Assembly: GCF_900091855.1 (NCBI RefSeq)
Contig: NZ_FMCH01000476.1
Coordinates: 1 to 64,000 of the forward strand
Direction: 5' to 3'
DNA length: 64,000 nucleotides
Origin: Streptomyces sp. DvalAA-14
GTDB lineage: Bacteria > Actinomycetota > Actinomycetes > Streptomycetales > Streptomycetaceae
Part shown: one piece after another, positions 49,434 through 58,003 of the stretch
Layout: each line of letters begins with the position of its first letter
Numbering within the stretch: position 1 is the first letter of the stretch
Notes under the pieces: generated by a model
The model's database searches: none
What the model saw: only the letters and a program-made list of their open reading frames with translations
Told to the model about the DNA's origin: nothing
Program-made: the position numbers and the translations under genes

Positions 49434-52400
49434 ATGGAGCCGGGAAGCATCAGCATCGCCGTCCGGGCGACGTCCGCACTGGTCGGGCCGATGGTGCGGC
49501 AGTTCTTCGCGCAGCCTGGGCGTGGAGCGGATCTGGTTCATGAGCCGGTTCGGATATCTAGCATGGTCGCGTGGCGCGGTGAGAAGCGCACGTTGACCCC
49601 CAAGGATGTCCACAAGCTGGTCGAAGAACTGGTTGCACGAGCGGCCGAGGTCGAACTCTCCAGGCCCACCCTCAACAAGGATGATCGGGTGGAGGTCGCT
49701 GGCGCCCTGACCAAGACTCTTTTGGCCATGGGTGAGATCGGCATGAGCGATGTCCAGGCGGTCCGTCTGGGGCCCCGCACCCTCGCCCACAACTTAAAGC
49801 GACGCGAGCCCACGGCCACGAAATACCTGAGCGCTGATGGTCTGCACGCTTTCAACAGCCTTCTCCAGTTGAGCTGCCTCCACATCCTCAACTTCTTCAC
49901 CCAGCGTTCGACGTTTATAGCAAGAACCCTCGTTGAGGCGACGTCCCAACTGGACCAGCAGTCCCGGCAGTTGGGCATCCTGATGGAACGGGTGCCGCAG
50001 CCGGTGCGCGACTCAGCATTTGAGCATCGCTACGGTGAGTACATTGTCGGTAAGTACGGGACCCTTCGGATCTTCGGATTGCGGCTGCGGCAGGAGGAAG
50101 AGGGCGCGACATGGCCGTTGGAAGCGGCCTATCTCAGTCTTGAGGCTGCGCCGATGGAGAAGAGCACCCGGCAGGTAGGACCCATCGCCCGCAGGAATCC
50201 CGTGCCGCTCGCGCCGCGTAGGATTGAGCAGCTTCTTCCGGGCCGTAAGCGCATCCTTCTGCGAGGTCACGCTGGCTCCGGGAAGACAACCCTCTTGCAG
50301 TGGATGGCAGTGAGCATGGCCCGCCGCTCGCTGCCGCCGGAGTTGAAGGAGTTCGAAGAGTGCGTCCCATTCTTCCTCCAATTGCGAACGCTCGCCCGAC
50401 GCGGTGATCTGCCCAGCCCTTCTGATTTTCTGGCATCGACGGGCAGTATTCTCGCCGACGCTCAGCCCGAGGGATGGGCCAAGCGTGTTCTGGAGTCTGG
50501 GCGGGCATTTCTACTCATCGACGGCGTCGACGAGATTCCGCAGGCGGACCGTGAGCGGGCGCGCGAGTGGTTGCACGACCTTCTTGGTGCCTATCCGAAC
50601 GCGCGCTGTCTGGTGACTGTCCGGCCTTCCGCTGTGCAGAGTAACTACCTTCGACGTGAGGGCTTCACCCAGTTGTCGCTACTGCCGATGGGCCGCAACG
50701 ACATTGCTTCCTTTATTACTCAGTGGCACGACGCGGCACGTACCGAATCGGCGCCTGAGGTCGAGCGCCTGAACCAGCTTCAACATTCACTACTGGAGAC
50801 GGTGGCCGCGAGTCCCAGCATCGCCCGCCTAGCCGAAAATCCATTGATGTGTGCGCTCATCTGTGCCTTGCATCGGGATCAGCAGGCACGACTCCCGCAA
50901 GACCGTAAGAGCCTCTATGAGGCTGCACTTGAACTGCTGCTCGTGCGCCGAGACAGCCATCGCAGTATTGAGACCCCCGAGGGCATCGAACTGTCCAAGG
51001 AAGTGCAGATCCGACTTCTCTCACGCATTGCTGCATGGCTCATTCTGCAAAGACAGTCCGAGGCCGACCAAGAGGACGTGATAGAGGGAATATTGGCGGA
51101 TATTCTGCCTGCTATCAGGGAGGCGCAGAAGCTGGGCACCCCGCAGGACATCTTTCGCTATCTGTTGTTGCGCAGCGGAGTCTTGCATGCCCCGACCGAG
51201 GACTCTGTCGCGTTTATCCACCGCACGTTTCAGGATTATCTCGGTGCTAAGGCCCTTCAGGAGAACCGCTACTTCAACATCATGATCCGCAACGCTCACG
51301 AAGATCAGTGGGAGGACGTTATCCGTATGGCAGTTGCCCATGCGGACAGGAAGCAGTGCAGCCAACTCCTCGCCAAACTGGTGAAGCGTGGTGACGACGT
51401 GCAGAAGCACCGTCATAAGCTCCATGTCCTCGCAGCAGCGTGCCTTGAGGATGCAACAGAGTTGGATCCGGAGGTGTGCCAGGTAATTGAGGACAGGATG
51501 GCCGCGCTAATTCCGCCGAATAGTGTCGAAGAGGCCGTAAGCTTGGCGGCTGCCGGCGCAGTCGTTCTCCCATTACTTCCGCAGGGGCCCGATGGGCTGC
51601 GAGAAGAGCAGGCGATCGCTGTGGTCGCGACAGCCCATCAGATCGGCGGAGATCCGGCTCTTGCGCTCCTTAGGAAATTCCGCCATCACACCTCTCCCCG
51701 GATACATGCTGACCTCATTCGAGCATGGGAAACCTTCGATTGTGAATCATATGGGACCGAGATCATCTCGCATCTGCCAGTGGATTCACTCTTTCAGGTC
51801 ACCAGCTCGGCACAGCTCTTGGCATTACGCGGCATGGGTGGGCGGCCTAACGTTCATTGTTCCGGCTCCATTAGCTCCGAGGACCTGGCTCTTTTGTCTG
51901 CAGAGCTCCTCAAGACGCTCTATGTGGTCAATAACGAGGAGATCAAGGACCTGGGCTTCGTTCGGGAGCTCAGCAGCCTCACTGATCTCACTGTTGGCAA
52001 CTGTCAGGGTGTCACAGACTTGAGAGCGCTCAGCGGACTCAGCCTGCGGTCTGTCGTGCTGATCGACCATTTGCGGCTCGGGGCGACGGCCAGCATCGGT
52101 TCACTTCCGTGCCTTGACACCCTCGCGCTCGACATTACCTTGCCTTGGCGTTCTCTAGGAGCTGTCCCCCTTGAGGCCCCTCTGACATCGCTGTACATAG
52201 GTTCGCTTACCTACGCGGTGTCAGGCATCCGAGACATCTCCCGCTGGGCCGCGCTGAGACATCTTGCATTACCCGCCGTCGGCCTCCGGCCAGAGGACCA
52301 CACGGAGCTGGCTCGCCTTCCTCTTTTGGAATCCCTCAATATGACGGGAGAGAGCATTGCGTCTCTTCGGGGGCGCGTGCCTCTTCCCACAGTCACGCAT

Positions 52401-52634
52401 CTCGCGATCGCGGACGCTACGGATGCTGAGGACCTCGCGCCCCTCCGTGAGTGTTTTCCAAATCTGACCCGGCTGTCGCTTTTCTGGAATCCTGGCCATG
52501 GTCCATCACTCAACCTGTCCCCATTGCGCGCCATGAAGGACCTTATCGTCCAGGTCACCAACGCCGGCGCCGTCCAGGGCGCAGGTACCTTTCCCGAAGG
52601 CCGTGCGATCGTCAGACCGCGCCCGCACCCTTAG
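49434..52634 (+). CDS. NACHT NTPase with C-terminal leucine-rich region (STAND, anti-phage type)
   Basis: 1066-aa STAND protein. Residues 1-230 are a helical N-terminal region (SISIAVRATSALVGPMVRQF, TPKDVHKLVEELVARAAEVE) of the kind found before NACHT in Streptomyces. The NACHT has Walker A LLRGHAGSGKTTLLQW near residue 285 and Walker B AFLLIDGVDEIPQADR near 360. The C-terminal 220 residues hold degenerate LRR-like repeats (LSSLTDLTVGNCQGVTDLRA, LTSLYIGSLTYAV, LPLLESLNMTGESI). ATG 49434 is preferred over 49392. The gene has four TTA codons (49794, 51573, 51825, 52269) and is visibly lower in G+C than its neighbours. bNACHT proteins are established anti-phage sensors; a defence role here is inferred. 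Confidence 0.88.
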   Translation: MEPGSISIAVRATSALVGPMVRQFFAQPGRGADLVHEPVRISSMVAWRGEKRTLTPKDVHKLVEELVARAAEVELSRPTLNKDDRVEVAGALTKTLLAMGEIGMSDVQAVRLGPRTLAHNLKRREPTATKYLSADGLHAFNSLLQLSCLHILNFFTQRSTFIARTLVEATSQLDQQSRQLGILMERVPQPVRDSAFEHRYGEYIVGKYGTLRIFGLRLRQEEEGATWPLEAAYLSLEAAPMEKSTRQVGPIARRNPVPLAPRRIEQLLPGRKRILLRGHAGSGKTTLLQWMAVSMARRSLPPELKEFEECVPFFLQLRTLARRGDLPSPSDFLASTGSILADAQPEGWAKRVLESGRAFLLIDGVDEIPQADRERAREWLHDLLGAYPNARCLVTVRPSAVQSNYLRREGFTQLSLLPMGRNDIASFITQWHDAARTESAPEVERLNQLQHSLLETVAASPSIARLAENPLMCALICALHRDQQARLPQDRKSLYEAALELLLVRRDSHRSIETPEGIELSKEVQIRLLSRIAAWLILQRQSEADQEDVIEGILADILPAIREAQKLGTPQDIFRYLLLRSGVLHAPTEDSVAFIHRTFQDYLGAKALQENRYFNIMIRNAHEDQWEDVIRMAVAHADRKQCSQLLAKLVKRGDDVQKHRHKLHVLAAACLEDATELDPEVCQVIEDRMAALIPPNSVEEAVSLAAAGAVVLPLLPQGPDGLREEQAIAVVATAHQIGGDPALALLRKFRHHTSPRIHADLIRAWETFDCESYGTEIISHLPVDSLFQVTSSAQLLALRGMGGRPNVHCSGSISSEDLALLSAELLKTLYVVNNEEIKDLGFVRELSSLTDLTVGNCQGVTDLRALSGLSLRSVVLIDHLRLGATASIGSLPCLDTLALDITLPWRSLGAVPLEAPLTSLYIGSLTYAVSGIRDISRWAALRHLALPAVGLRPEDHTELARLPLLESLNMTGESIASLRGRVPLPTVTHLAIADATDAEDLAPLRECFPNLTRLSLFWNPGHGPSLNLSPLRAMKDLIVQVTNAGAVQGAGTFPEGRAIVRPRPHP

Positions 52635-52708
52635 GCAAGGGCTCCTCCTGGTCTTTTCGGAGGGGGTTGGCTCCCCGGGATACTGAAGCGGAGGCGCGTG
52701 AGGAAATT

Positions 52709-52930
52709 GTGACGGTCTTGGGGTCGCTCGCGAAGCGGGGAGTGACGGTGATCGCTAAGGCCGACAGTGAGCGGGCCGCGGCGGGGACCCGCCCGTGGAC
52801 TGTTGTGGCCAGCAGCGGGCCGGTGGACGACCAGCTCGTCTGGATTGACGCCACTTCAGTCGACCAGTGTCTGGAATATGTGCTTCCTCGCTTAAGGGCG
52901 CTCGGTCTGACGCTGCCAGGTTGTTCCTGA
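52709..52930 (+). pseudogene. Small ORF or remnant at the end of segment 2
   Basis: 73-codon frame (GTG at 52709) encoding VLGSLAKRGVTVIAKADSER, PWTVVASSGPVDDQLVWIDA and VDQCLEYVLPRLRALGL. The coding character extends about 10 codons upstream (RDTEAEAREEIV), where CGG stands at a place that could once have been ATG, so the 5' end may be lost. The family is unknown. It lies 75 bases after the NACHT stop. Confidence 0.4.
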
Positions 52931-53118
52931 TCATCCACCACGCGGCGTTGGTAAAAGCCCAAACGGTGAGGAACCCCCCACTGCGTGAGCACTGCGTGAG
53001 CGGACGGCCCGGGAAGGGCCGCTTGGACCCGGACGCCGCAACCTGCCGCGTGGCGCTGACCAGCCGGAACAGCACCACGCGGCAGGCCCCGTCACTCGGT
53101 GGCAGCATCTCCGTCGCG
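52931..53118. other. Right end of segment 2, no gene
   Basis: It leads into attachment core copy 2. It holds the near-direct repeat GTGAGCACTGCGTGAGCGGA, whose like is seen inside the integrase remnant at about 46058, so this may be a further relic of an integrase 3' end. Confidence 0.4.
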
Positions 53119-53163
53119 CTTGTAAAGCGAAGGTCGTCGGTTCGAATCCGACAGGGGGCTCTT
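53119..53163 (+). repeat. Attachment core copy 2
   Basis: 45 nt identical to copies 0 and 1. It is followed by TTGCCCAGGTCAGGGGCC and then ATTCAGCACAC (53228-53238), the same left-end arrangement as after the intact tRNA-Thr. It separates segments 2 and 3. Confidence 0.9.
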
Positions 53164-53274
53164 TGTTTGCCCAGGTCAGGGGCCATCGCGCCGTCGGTGG
53201 CCCACCGACCGGGACCGTCCGGCACACATTCAGCACACATCGCGTGCTCTGACGCGGTGGGGGAGGCGGCTGGG

Positions 53275-54078
53275 GTGGCTGCCGAGGACGAGCTGGCGAA
53301 GCGGCGGTACGAGCGGCTGGTGGGCCGGGTCGAGGCGTTGATGCGCGGGTCGCTGAAGCCGGAGTACCAGGGGTACGGCGGGCAGGTCGTCCTGAGCGCC
53401 GAGGCCGTCGAGGAGTTGGGTGGCGACCCGGCGGAGATCCGCCGCGCGGCTCGGGCCGTGGGCCGCCGTCTGGGCTGGAAGACGGTGACCCGGGAGATCG
53501 ACGGCCGGATCTTCGTCCTGGACGACCGCGAGCCGTCGAAGCCGGTGCGGGAGCTGATGCAGCAGCGGGCCGCCGATGCGTTGGACGCGGTCTTGAGCCC
53601 TTCGCTGTCAGCGACGCGGCCGACGGTCGGCGGGCCCCGTCCTGCCAGGGTGCGCCACCTGGCAGACCCTTTTCTCCTTGGTGCCTTGAGAAGGGGCAAG
53701 CGCGTAGAAGAGTTCCTCGGCCCGGTCGGCGGAGGCGAGGTGCCCGGCGTCCGGTACGTGGAGGTCAGACCGGCTGGCCAGAACTTCGAGGTCATTCTCC
53801 ACATCGTTGAGGACGTGGGACACGCGACCTTCATGGACCTCGTGGAGTTCCCAGCTCTGAACTCCGAGGACGACGAGGAGGAGTTCGGCCGCGTGATCGC
53901 CACGGCGGACGACCCGCCCACCGCGCTCGCTACGGCCGAGCGGCGTAGTGGGGCGGTGCGGGAACGGTGGGTCAATGAAGGCATAGTGCAGGCCGAATAC
54001 GCCGACTTCGTCCAGGCCGGACGCCCTTCGAACTCCTCGCCCGACGGGTACCCGTGGCCCGTGTGGAGCGTCACGTAA
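53275..54078 (+). CDS. Hypothetical element protein with a decayed paralogue at 59.2 kb
   Basis: 267-aa protein of unknown function. The N-terminal part is helical and basic (LAKRRYERLVGRVEALMRGS), then GGQVVLSAEAVEELGGDPAE, IRRAARAVGRRLGWKTVTRE, RIFVLDDREPS. The C-terminal part is acidic (FPALNSEDDEEEFGRVIATA). GTG 53275 is chosen because GGAGG lies eight bases upstream; the frame is open further up but crosses the att core. It is the first gene after att copy 2. A frameshifted relative is present at 59195-59480. Confidence 0.65.
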   Translation: MAAEDELAKRRYERLVGRVEALMRGSLKPEYQGYGGQVVLSAEAVEELGGDPAEIRRAARAVGRRLGWKTVTREIDGRIFVLDDREPSKPVRELMQQRAADALDAVLSPSLSATRPTVGGPRPARVRHLADPFLLGALRRGKRVEEFLGPVGGGEVPGVRYVEVRPAGQNFEVILHIVEDVGHATFMDLVEFPALNSEDDEEEFGRVIATADDPPTALATAERRSGAVRERWVNEGIVQAEYADFVQAGRPSNSSPDGYPWPVWSVT

Positions 54079-54161
54079 TTCCCTACCAGCAGCGTCGGGT
54101 TCCCCATCCAAACGTTCGAGCCCGGCGCAGGGGCAGTGCATCGGGCTCTGGTGTGTCGTGG

Positions 54162-54707
54162 TCAGTCCCACCAGCTGTCGCCCGCGTGCCAGCGCTGCAC
54201 CCATTCCAGGAAGCCGAGTGCTTCGGGCATGGGGTACGGGTAGGCCCCGACATCGGTGACGAGCCAGACCTTCCCGCGTTGGGGGCCGGCGACGACAAGG
54301 ACCCAGTAGGAGAGCTCGTCGTCGGTGCCAAGTACGACGGAGCCGTGGTTGTAGACGGTGGCAACGCGCTCGTGGTGGTCTTCGGCCGGGTTCTCGTCTT
54401 CCCAGGCCCAGGCCTCCTGGAGCGGGAATGGGGCAGCCGGATTCCGCGTCCTCTGATGGGGCCAGCCCGGTGGGAGCCAGCCCAGGGGCAGGAGACCTCC
54501 GTCTTCCGGTGGCCCGAGCGGGGAACCGTTGGCGATCTCCGCAATCAAGGTCCGGTAGGGCTCAGGAAGGGTCACCCTGTTCTCGGATTCCCACACTGAC
54601 ACGGCTTCGTGCCCAAGTGCCGGCTCACGCCACTCCGGATCGAATGCCGAGCGCAGGATCTCCAGGGTCGCCTCGTCCGGGCGCTGATCAGGTGATGTGG
54701 TTGTCAC
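54162..54707 (-). CDS. SMI1/KNR4 (SUKH) family protein
   Basis: 181-aa SUKH-fold protein. Typical parts are SVWESENRVTLPEPYRTLIA near residue 35, EIANGSPLGPPEDGGLLPLG, and VYNHGSVVLGTDDELSYWVL, with the G/W-rich pattern. By family knowledge SUKH proteins are immunity proteins to polymorphic or contact-dependent toxins. No toxin gene is next to it, so it could be an orphan immunity gene. GTG start at 54707 with no clear ribosome-binding site. Confidence 0.82.
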   Translation of the reverse strand: MTTTSPDQRPDEATLEILRSAFDPEWREPALGHEAVSVWESENRVTLPEPYRTLIAEIANGSPLGPPEDGGLLPLGWLPPGWPHQRTRNPAAPFPLQEAWAWEDENPAEDHHERVATVYNHGSVVLGTDDELSYWVLVVAGPQRGKVWLVTDVGAYPYPMPEALGFLEWVQRWHAGDSWWD

Positions 54708-54941
54708 GACAGCATGCTGGCAGAAGCCACTGATGGAGGTCCTCGCGACTGCATCCGGCTCGAACGCATGGGCGGGGAATCTGATGCTGCTGGTGGGCAA
54801 TGATATGACCGTCGACAGCCCGTAGCCCGACAGACTGCTGACCATCAGCGCGGATCGACAGCGATGTCTTCGGTGTGGATGCGGACGCCGCCCGGACCTT
54901 TGAGGCAGGTAGGCGGCGTCCGTACGCACCGGATCAGCCCG

Positions 54942-55250
54942 TCAGGCTGGGAGCCCTTCCGCAGCCGTGAGGGCGGCCAACTCCTCGGCTGCCTTCCGGG
55001 CTTTGCGTTCTGCCTTGTCCGCCTTGGCCTGTGCCTTGGCGAGGATCATGGCCCGGCGCTTGTGCATCTTTCTGGAGACCTCGTCCAACCGGTCGGGGAA
55101 GAGATGTCCGTAGACGTCGAGTGTCAGGGTCGCGGACTTGTGGCCGAGCATGGTCTGGACGACGTTGACGTCTGCGCCGCTGGCGATGGCGAGCGAGGCT
55201 GCGGTGTGCCGCAACTTGTGCGGCGTCAGCTGTCTGCGCGGCGGCGGCCG
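54942..55250 (-). pseudogene. C-terminal fragment of a tyrosine integrase
   Basis: About 100 residues remain: LTPHKLRHTAASLAIASGAD (HxxR box), VNVVQTMLGHKSATLTLDVY (second His and the nucleophile Tyr), then GHLFPDRLDEVSRKM and a Lys/Ala-rich coiled tail (AKAQAKADKAERKARKAAEE). The N-terminal arm-binding, core-binding and Arg-I parts are missing; upstream sequence is unrelated and leads to the GNAT gene. The 3' end is not at an att core, so it may come from a different element. Confidence 0.75.
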
Positions 55251-55362
55251 CAGGGTTGTTCGGGAGACAACGGGGGGCACGAATTTCACCGGGAGGCACC
55301 GTCCGGGGGTCACGACGGAATGGGCGTTGCGGATGGGTCCGGGGCTGCGGCAGGGTGACGCC

Positions 55363-56325
55363 ATGCACGGACATCGCTACGGGTCGGCGAAACCGTTGGT
55401 CACGGTGGGCGCTTCAGACCAGGAACTCGTGGCCGTCCACGAGCTGCTGAGGACCTGCCATGAGGAGGTCAGTCCACTGGTGCCTTATCGCAGCCCGGCG
55501 GAGACAGTCGGGTTTCTGCGTTTCCCGCCCAATGACGAGGACCGGCCGGCCTGGGTAGTGGTGGACAACGGGTCGCTGTGTGCGTTCGCCGCGGTGCGCC
55601 GCGAGCGTACAGCCGCTTCGGCATGGCTGGACCTGCACGTCCACCCGGCCTACCGGCGCCGCGGCGCGGGCAGCGCACTGCTCGAAGCTGCACGCTCGTT
55701 CGCGCGGGCCTCTGGCGTCGGCACACTTCTGGGGCACTTCGCCTCGGCGGAAGCCGCTGGGTTCTGCCGTCGCGTCGGAGCAGCGGAGGGGCAGCGGGAC
55801 GTCCGTTCCGTCGCGCGATGCGATCAGCCGCTGTCCGTACCGTCCCCGGTGCCCGGGTATCGGCTGGTGCGCTGGACCGGGGCCTGCCCGGAGCATCTGC
55901 TGAATTCCTACGCCCAAGCCCGTACCTCGATCAACGACGCGCCCCACGCGGACGCCGATGACGAGAACTGGAGTCCGCGCCGCGTGCGGGACCTGGAAAC
56001 CGTCGTGGCCCGCCGCGGACGCGAGACGCGCGTGACTGCGGCGGTCGACGGGGACATAGTCGTGGCCTTCACCGAAATACGGGTCTCGCCCCCACCGTCG
56101 TCGATCGCGTCGATCGAGGACACCGCTGTGGCGCGCGAGCACCGCCGCGTAGGGCTGGCGAGCTGGATAAAGGCCGACTCCCTGGCCACATTGCGATCAC
56201 AGCGTCCCGATGTCGGCTACGTGACAACGTCGAACGCCTTCGAAAACCGCCCCATCCGCACTATCAACCAGCGCCTTGGTTTCGCACCCACCGTCCTGTG
56301 GACCACAGCGGTCCTCCCCGTGTGA
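55363..56325 (+). CDS. Tandem GNAT acetyltransferase
   Basis: 320-aa protein with two GNAT domains. The first (about residues 10-150) has the acetyl-CoA loop LDLHVHPAYRRRGAGSALLE. The second (about 165-320) has SIEDTAVAREHRRVGLASWI and the end NAFENRPIRTINQRLGFAPT. This double arrangement occurs in mycothiol-synthase-like and other actinobacterial GNATs, but the sequence is not MshD. There is a weak ribosome-binding site at the ATG 55363. It probably acts on a small amine; the substrate is unknown. Confidence 0.82.
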   Translation: MHGHRYGSAKPLVTVGASDQELVAVHELLRTCHEEVSPLVPYRSPAETVGFLRFPPNDEDRPAWVVVDNGSLCAFAAVRRERTAASAWLDLHVHPAYRRRGAGSALLEAARSFARASGVGTLLGHFASAEAAGFCRRVGAAEGQRDVRSVARCDQPLSVPSPVPGYRLVRWTGACPEHLLNSYAQARTSINDAPHADADDENWSPRRVRDLETVVARRGRETRVTAAVDGDIVVAFTEIRVSPPPSSIASIEDTAVAREHRRVGLASWIKADSLATLRSQRPDVGYVTTSNAFENRPIRTINQRLGFAPTVLWTTAVLPV

Positions 56326-56508
56326 CAAACGCCCGAGTCCAGTGTCCAGCGGCACGGGAAGTCATCGGATCGGATCGGCTCGGCTGCACGGAAGTCCGCC
56401 GGCGACGGAATTTCCGGTTCGCCGACGATCTTGGTGCCAGCTGGCCCGCCTCGGTGACAACGAACCGGACAAAGGGGCCCGCCTCCGCCGCCAAAGAAGA
56501 AGTCCAAG

Positions 56509-56742
56509 ATGGCGCCGATCCTCATCGGTGTCGGCGCGTTCGCCATCGTCCTCATCGTGATCGCCGCCGTCACCGGCGGCGGCAAGAAAGACGGCACCAC
56601 CAACTCCGCCCCGCAGCGCGCCCCCACCGGAACCACCACGGTCACGGCGAAGGCCCCGGGAAAACCAGCCGCGCCGGCGAAGAAGAAGGCCGCAACCGCC
56701 GCGTACGGAGACACCTACACGTACACCGACGGCCTGCCGTAG
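56509..56742 (+). pseudogene. Truncated membrane-anchored (DUF4352-like) protein
   Basis: 77 codons with a hydrophobic anchor (APILIGVGAFAIVLIVIAAV) followed by a Lys/Ala/Pro linker and YGDTYTYTDGLP-stop. In Streptomyces lipoprotein-like relatives (from memory) YGDTYTYxDGL begins an immunoglobulin-like DUF4352 domain of about 100 residues, which is absent here. The frame continues upstream of the ATG as a proline/lysine stretch (PPPPPKKKSK) without a start codon. Both ends therefore look broken. Confidence 0.55.
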
Positions 56743-56761
56743 TCCCGGCATCCACTTATCA

Positions 56762-56791
56762 ACGCCCCGTCAGCCACCGCTGGCGGGGCGT
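56762..56791 (+). terminator. Hairpin terminator
   Basis: ACGCCCCG pairs with CGGGGCGT (inner AGCCA/TGGC also pair) 20 bases past the truncated membrane-protein frame. Confidence 0.65.
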
Positions 56792-56856
56792 CGCCGTATC
56801 CTCGGCCGTAGTGCTGACGCGCGGCCCGTCCGTTTCCGGAGGACGGAGGTCAGTAC

Positions 56857-57003
56857 TTCGCCAACCTGTCACCTCGCAGCACGTATTCAGCACACGTGGC
56901 CTGGAAACCGACGCGAACTGACGGCAGCCGGTGAACGGTGTTTTGGCGGGGCAGCGGGCCAACGGCTCGCATCGCTCCAGGTCAGCCAGGTACCCAGCGG
57001 GAA
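56857..57003. repeat. Element-end repeat, copy B
   Basis: Homologous to 45783-45930 (see copy A), including ATTCAGCACACGTGG (56885) and the CGAACTGACG and CGGTGTT blocks. It is the right end of segment 3. Confidence 0.7.
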
Positions 57004-57048
57004 CTTGAAAGGCGAAGGTCGTCGGTTCGAATCCGGCAGGGGGCTCTT
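57004..57048 (+). repeat. Attachment core copy 3 (diverged)
   Basis: 45 nt with three differences from the other copies (CTTGAAAGG for CTTGTAAAG, CCGGC for CCGAC). It is followed by GCCTGGTCAGGGGCCTG, again like a left end, so another element may once have begun here. It is the last clear copy. Confidence 0.82.
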
Positions 57049-57190
57049 CCTCTTGCCTGGTCAGGGGCCTGATTGCGAGAGTGTGCGACGGGCCGTCCAC
57101 GGTCCCGCACGTCGTGGAAGTACTGCCACACCCCGGCCCTGTCCCGGTCCCGCAGCCGGCGCCAGCACTTCTACTCGATGCCTGGTCCGG
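57049..57190. other. Short spacer after the last att copy
   Basis: It begins with a diverged left-end sequence and then a G+C-rich stretch of about 120 bases with no gene. It precedes the A+T-rich membrane-protein remnant. Confidence 0.4.
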
Positions 57191-57973
57191 TCAGTTTGGT
57201 ACGTACCGGATACCGCGGAAGGATGCACCGCTCCCCCAGACCCGGAGGAACAGAGATGATCCCTTGCAGCTTTGGGGAAGATCTTGTCCTGACGAGGTCA
57301 GATCGCTGATGTAAGTCACCTCGTTGTCGTCGTCAAGGAAGAATTGCGCAGCATTTCCAATGACCTTGATTGTCCAATTATGCCAATCGTAATCCAGTGG
57401 TTGGATCGCTTGGTTTACGTTGGCTGGGAAAGTGTTCGCCCGAGGCAGATAAACTTCTGCTAGGGCAGAAATTTCTCCCTTGACGTCTTGGAATTCTGCG
57501 TATTGCACTGACACGCCGTGCGGCTCGGAAGACGATACATCGGTGCACGTTCCGAGTCCGTACCCCCAGCCAGCTCCGTATTGAGGGTTGGATGGGGGTG
57601 ACAGCTTGGCTGAGAGCTCAATCGTGTACGCGTGCCGGTTCGGCAACGGGACCGAATATCCCGCCTATCGAAGATCAGGAAAGGCTGCAGACGATATACC
57701 TCCCTGCCTGGTGAACGTCGCAGTTCCCGTTGGGTCGTAAGCTTTGAGTGTGAGAGCTTGTGTCCGATTGGAATCGAACGAATTGTCTTCCTTTGTGCGG
57801 TGGCCGACGGTTGCCCAGGTCGCTAAACCAATTACGGCCAGGAGGGTAAATGCCATGACCCCCGCGGCGACCTTCTTTGTTGTCGGCGAAGGAGTGGGAA
57901 TTAACCAGATGAGAGTGCTAATGACTACGCCGGCTATGCCAACGATCAATGCAGTCCATGCAGCAACGTTCAT
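57191..57973 (-). pseudogene. Membrane protein with beta-sandwich domain, split by an in-frame TAG
   Basis: Read from the ATG at 57973 (GGGGGG six bases upstream), the protein has two membrane helices (ALIVGIAGVVISTLIWLIP and VAAGVMAFTLLAVIGLATW), then an extracellular part. After ISSAAFPDLR comes TAG (57667-57665). The same frame goes straight on with AGYSVPLPNRHAYTIELSAK to LRVWGSGASFRGIRYVPN-stop. The second part looks like a LamG/concanavalin-like sandwich (WHNWTIKVIGNAAQFFLDDD). There is no frameshift; a single codon separates the halves. The region is clearly A+T-rich for this genome. It is a pseudogene unless TAG is read through. Confidence 0.7.
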
Positions 57974-58003
57974 TTTCCCCCCTGTGACGAACTGAGTTCC
58001 CAT

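Noticed and set aside
45931-57048. Extra tRNA-Thr genes at the attachment cores
   Set aside because: Copies 1-3 contain only the anticodon-loop to acceptor 3' half; no D arm or 5' acceptor strand.
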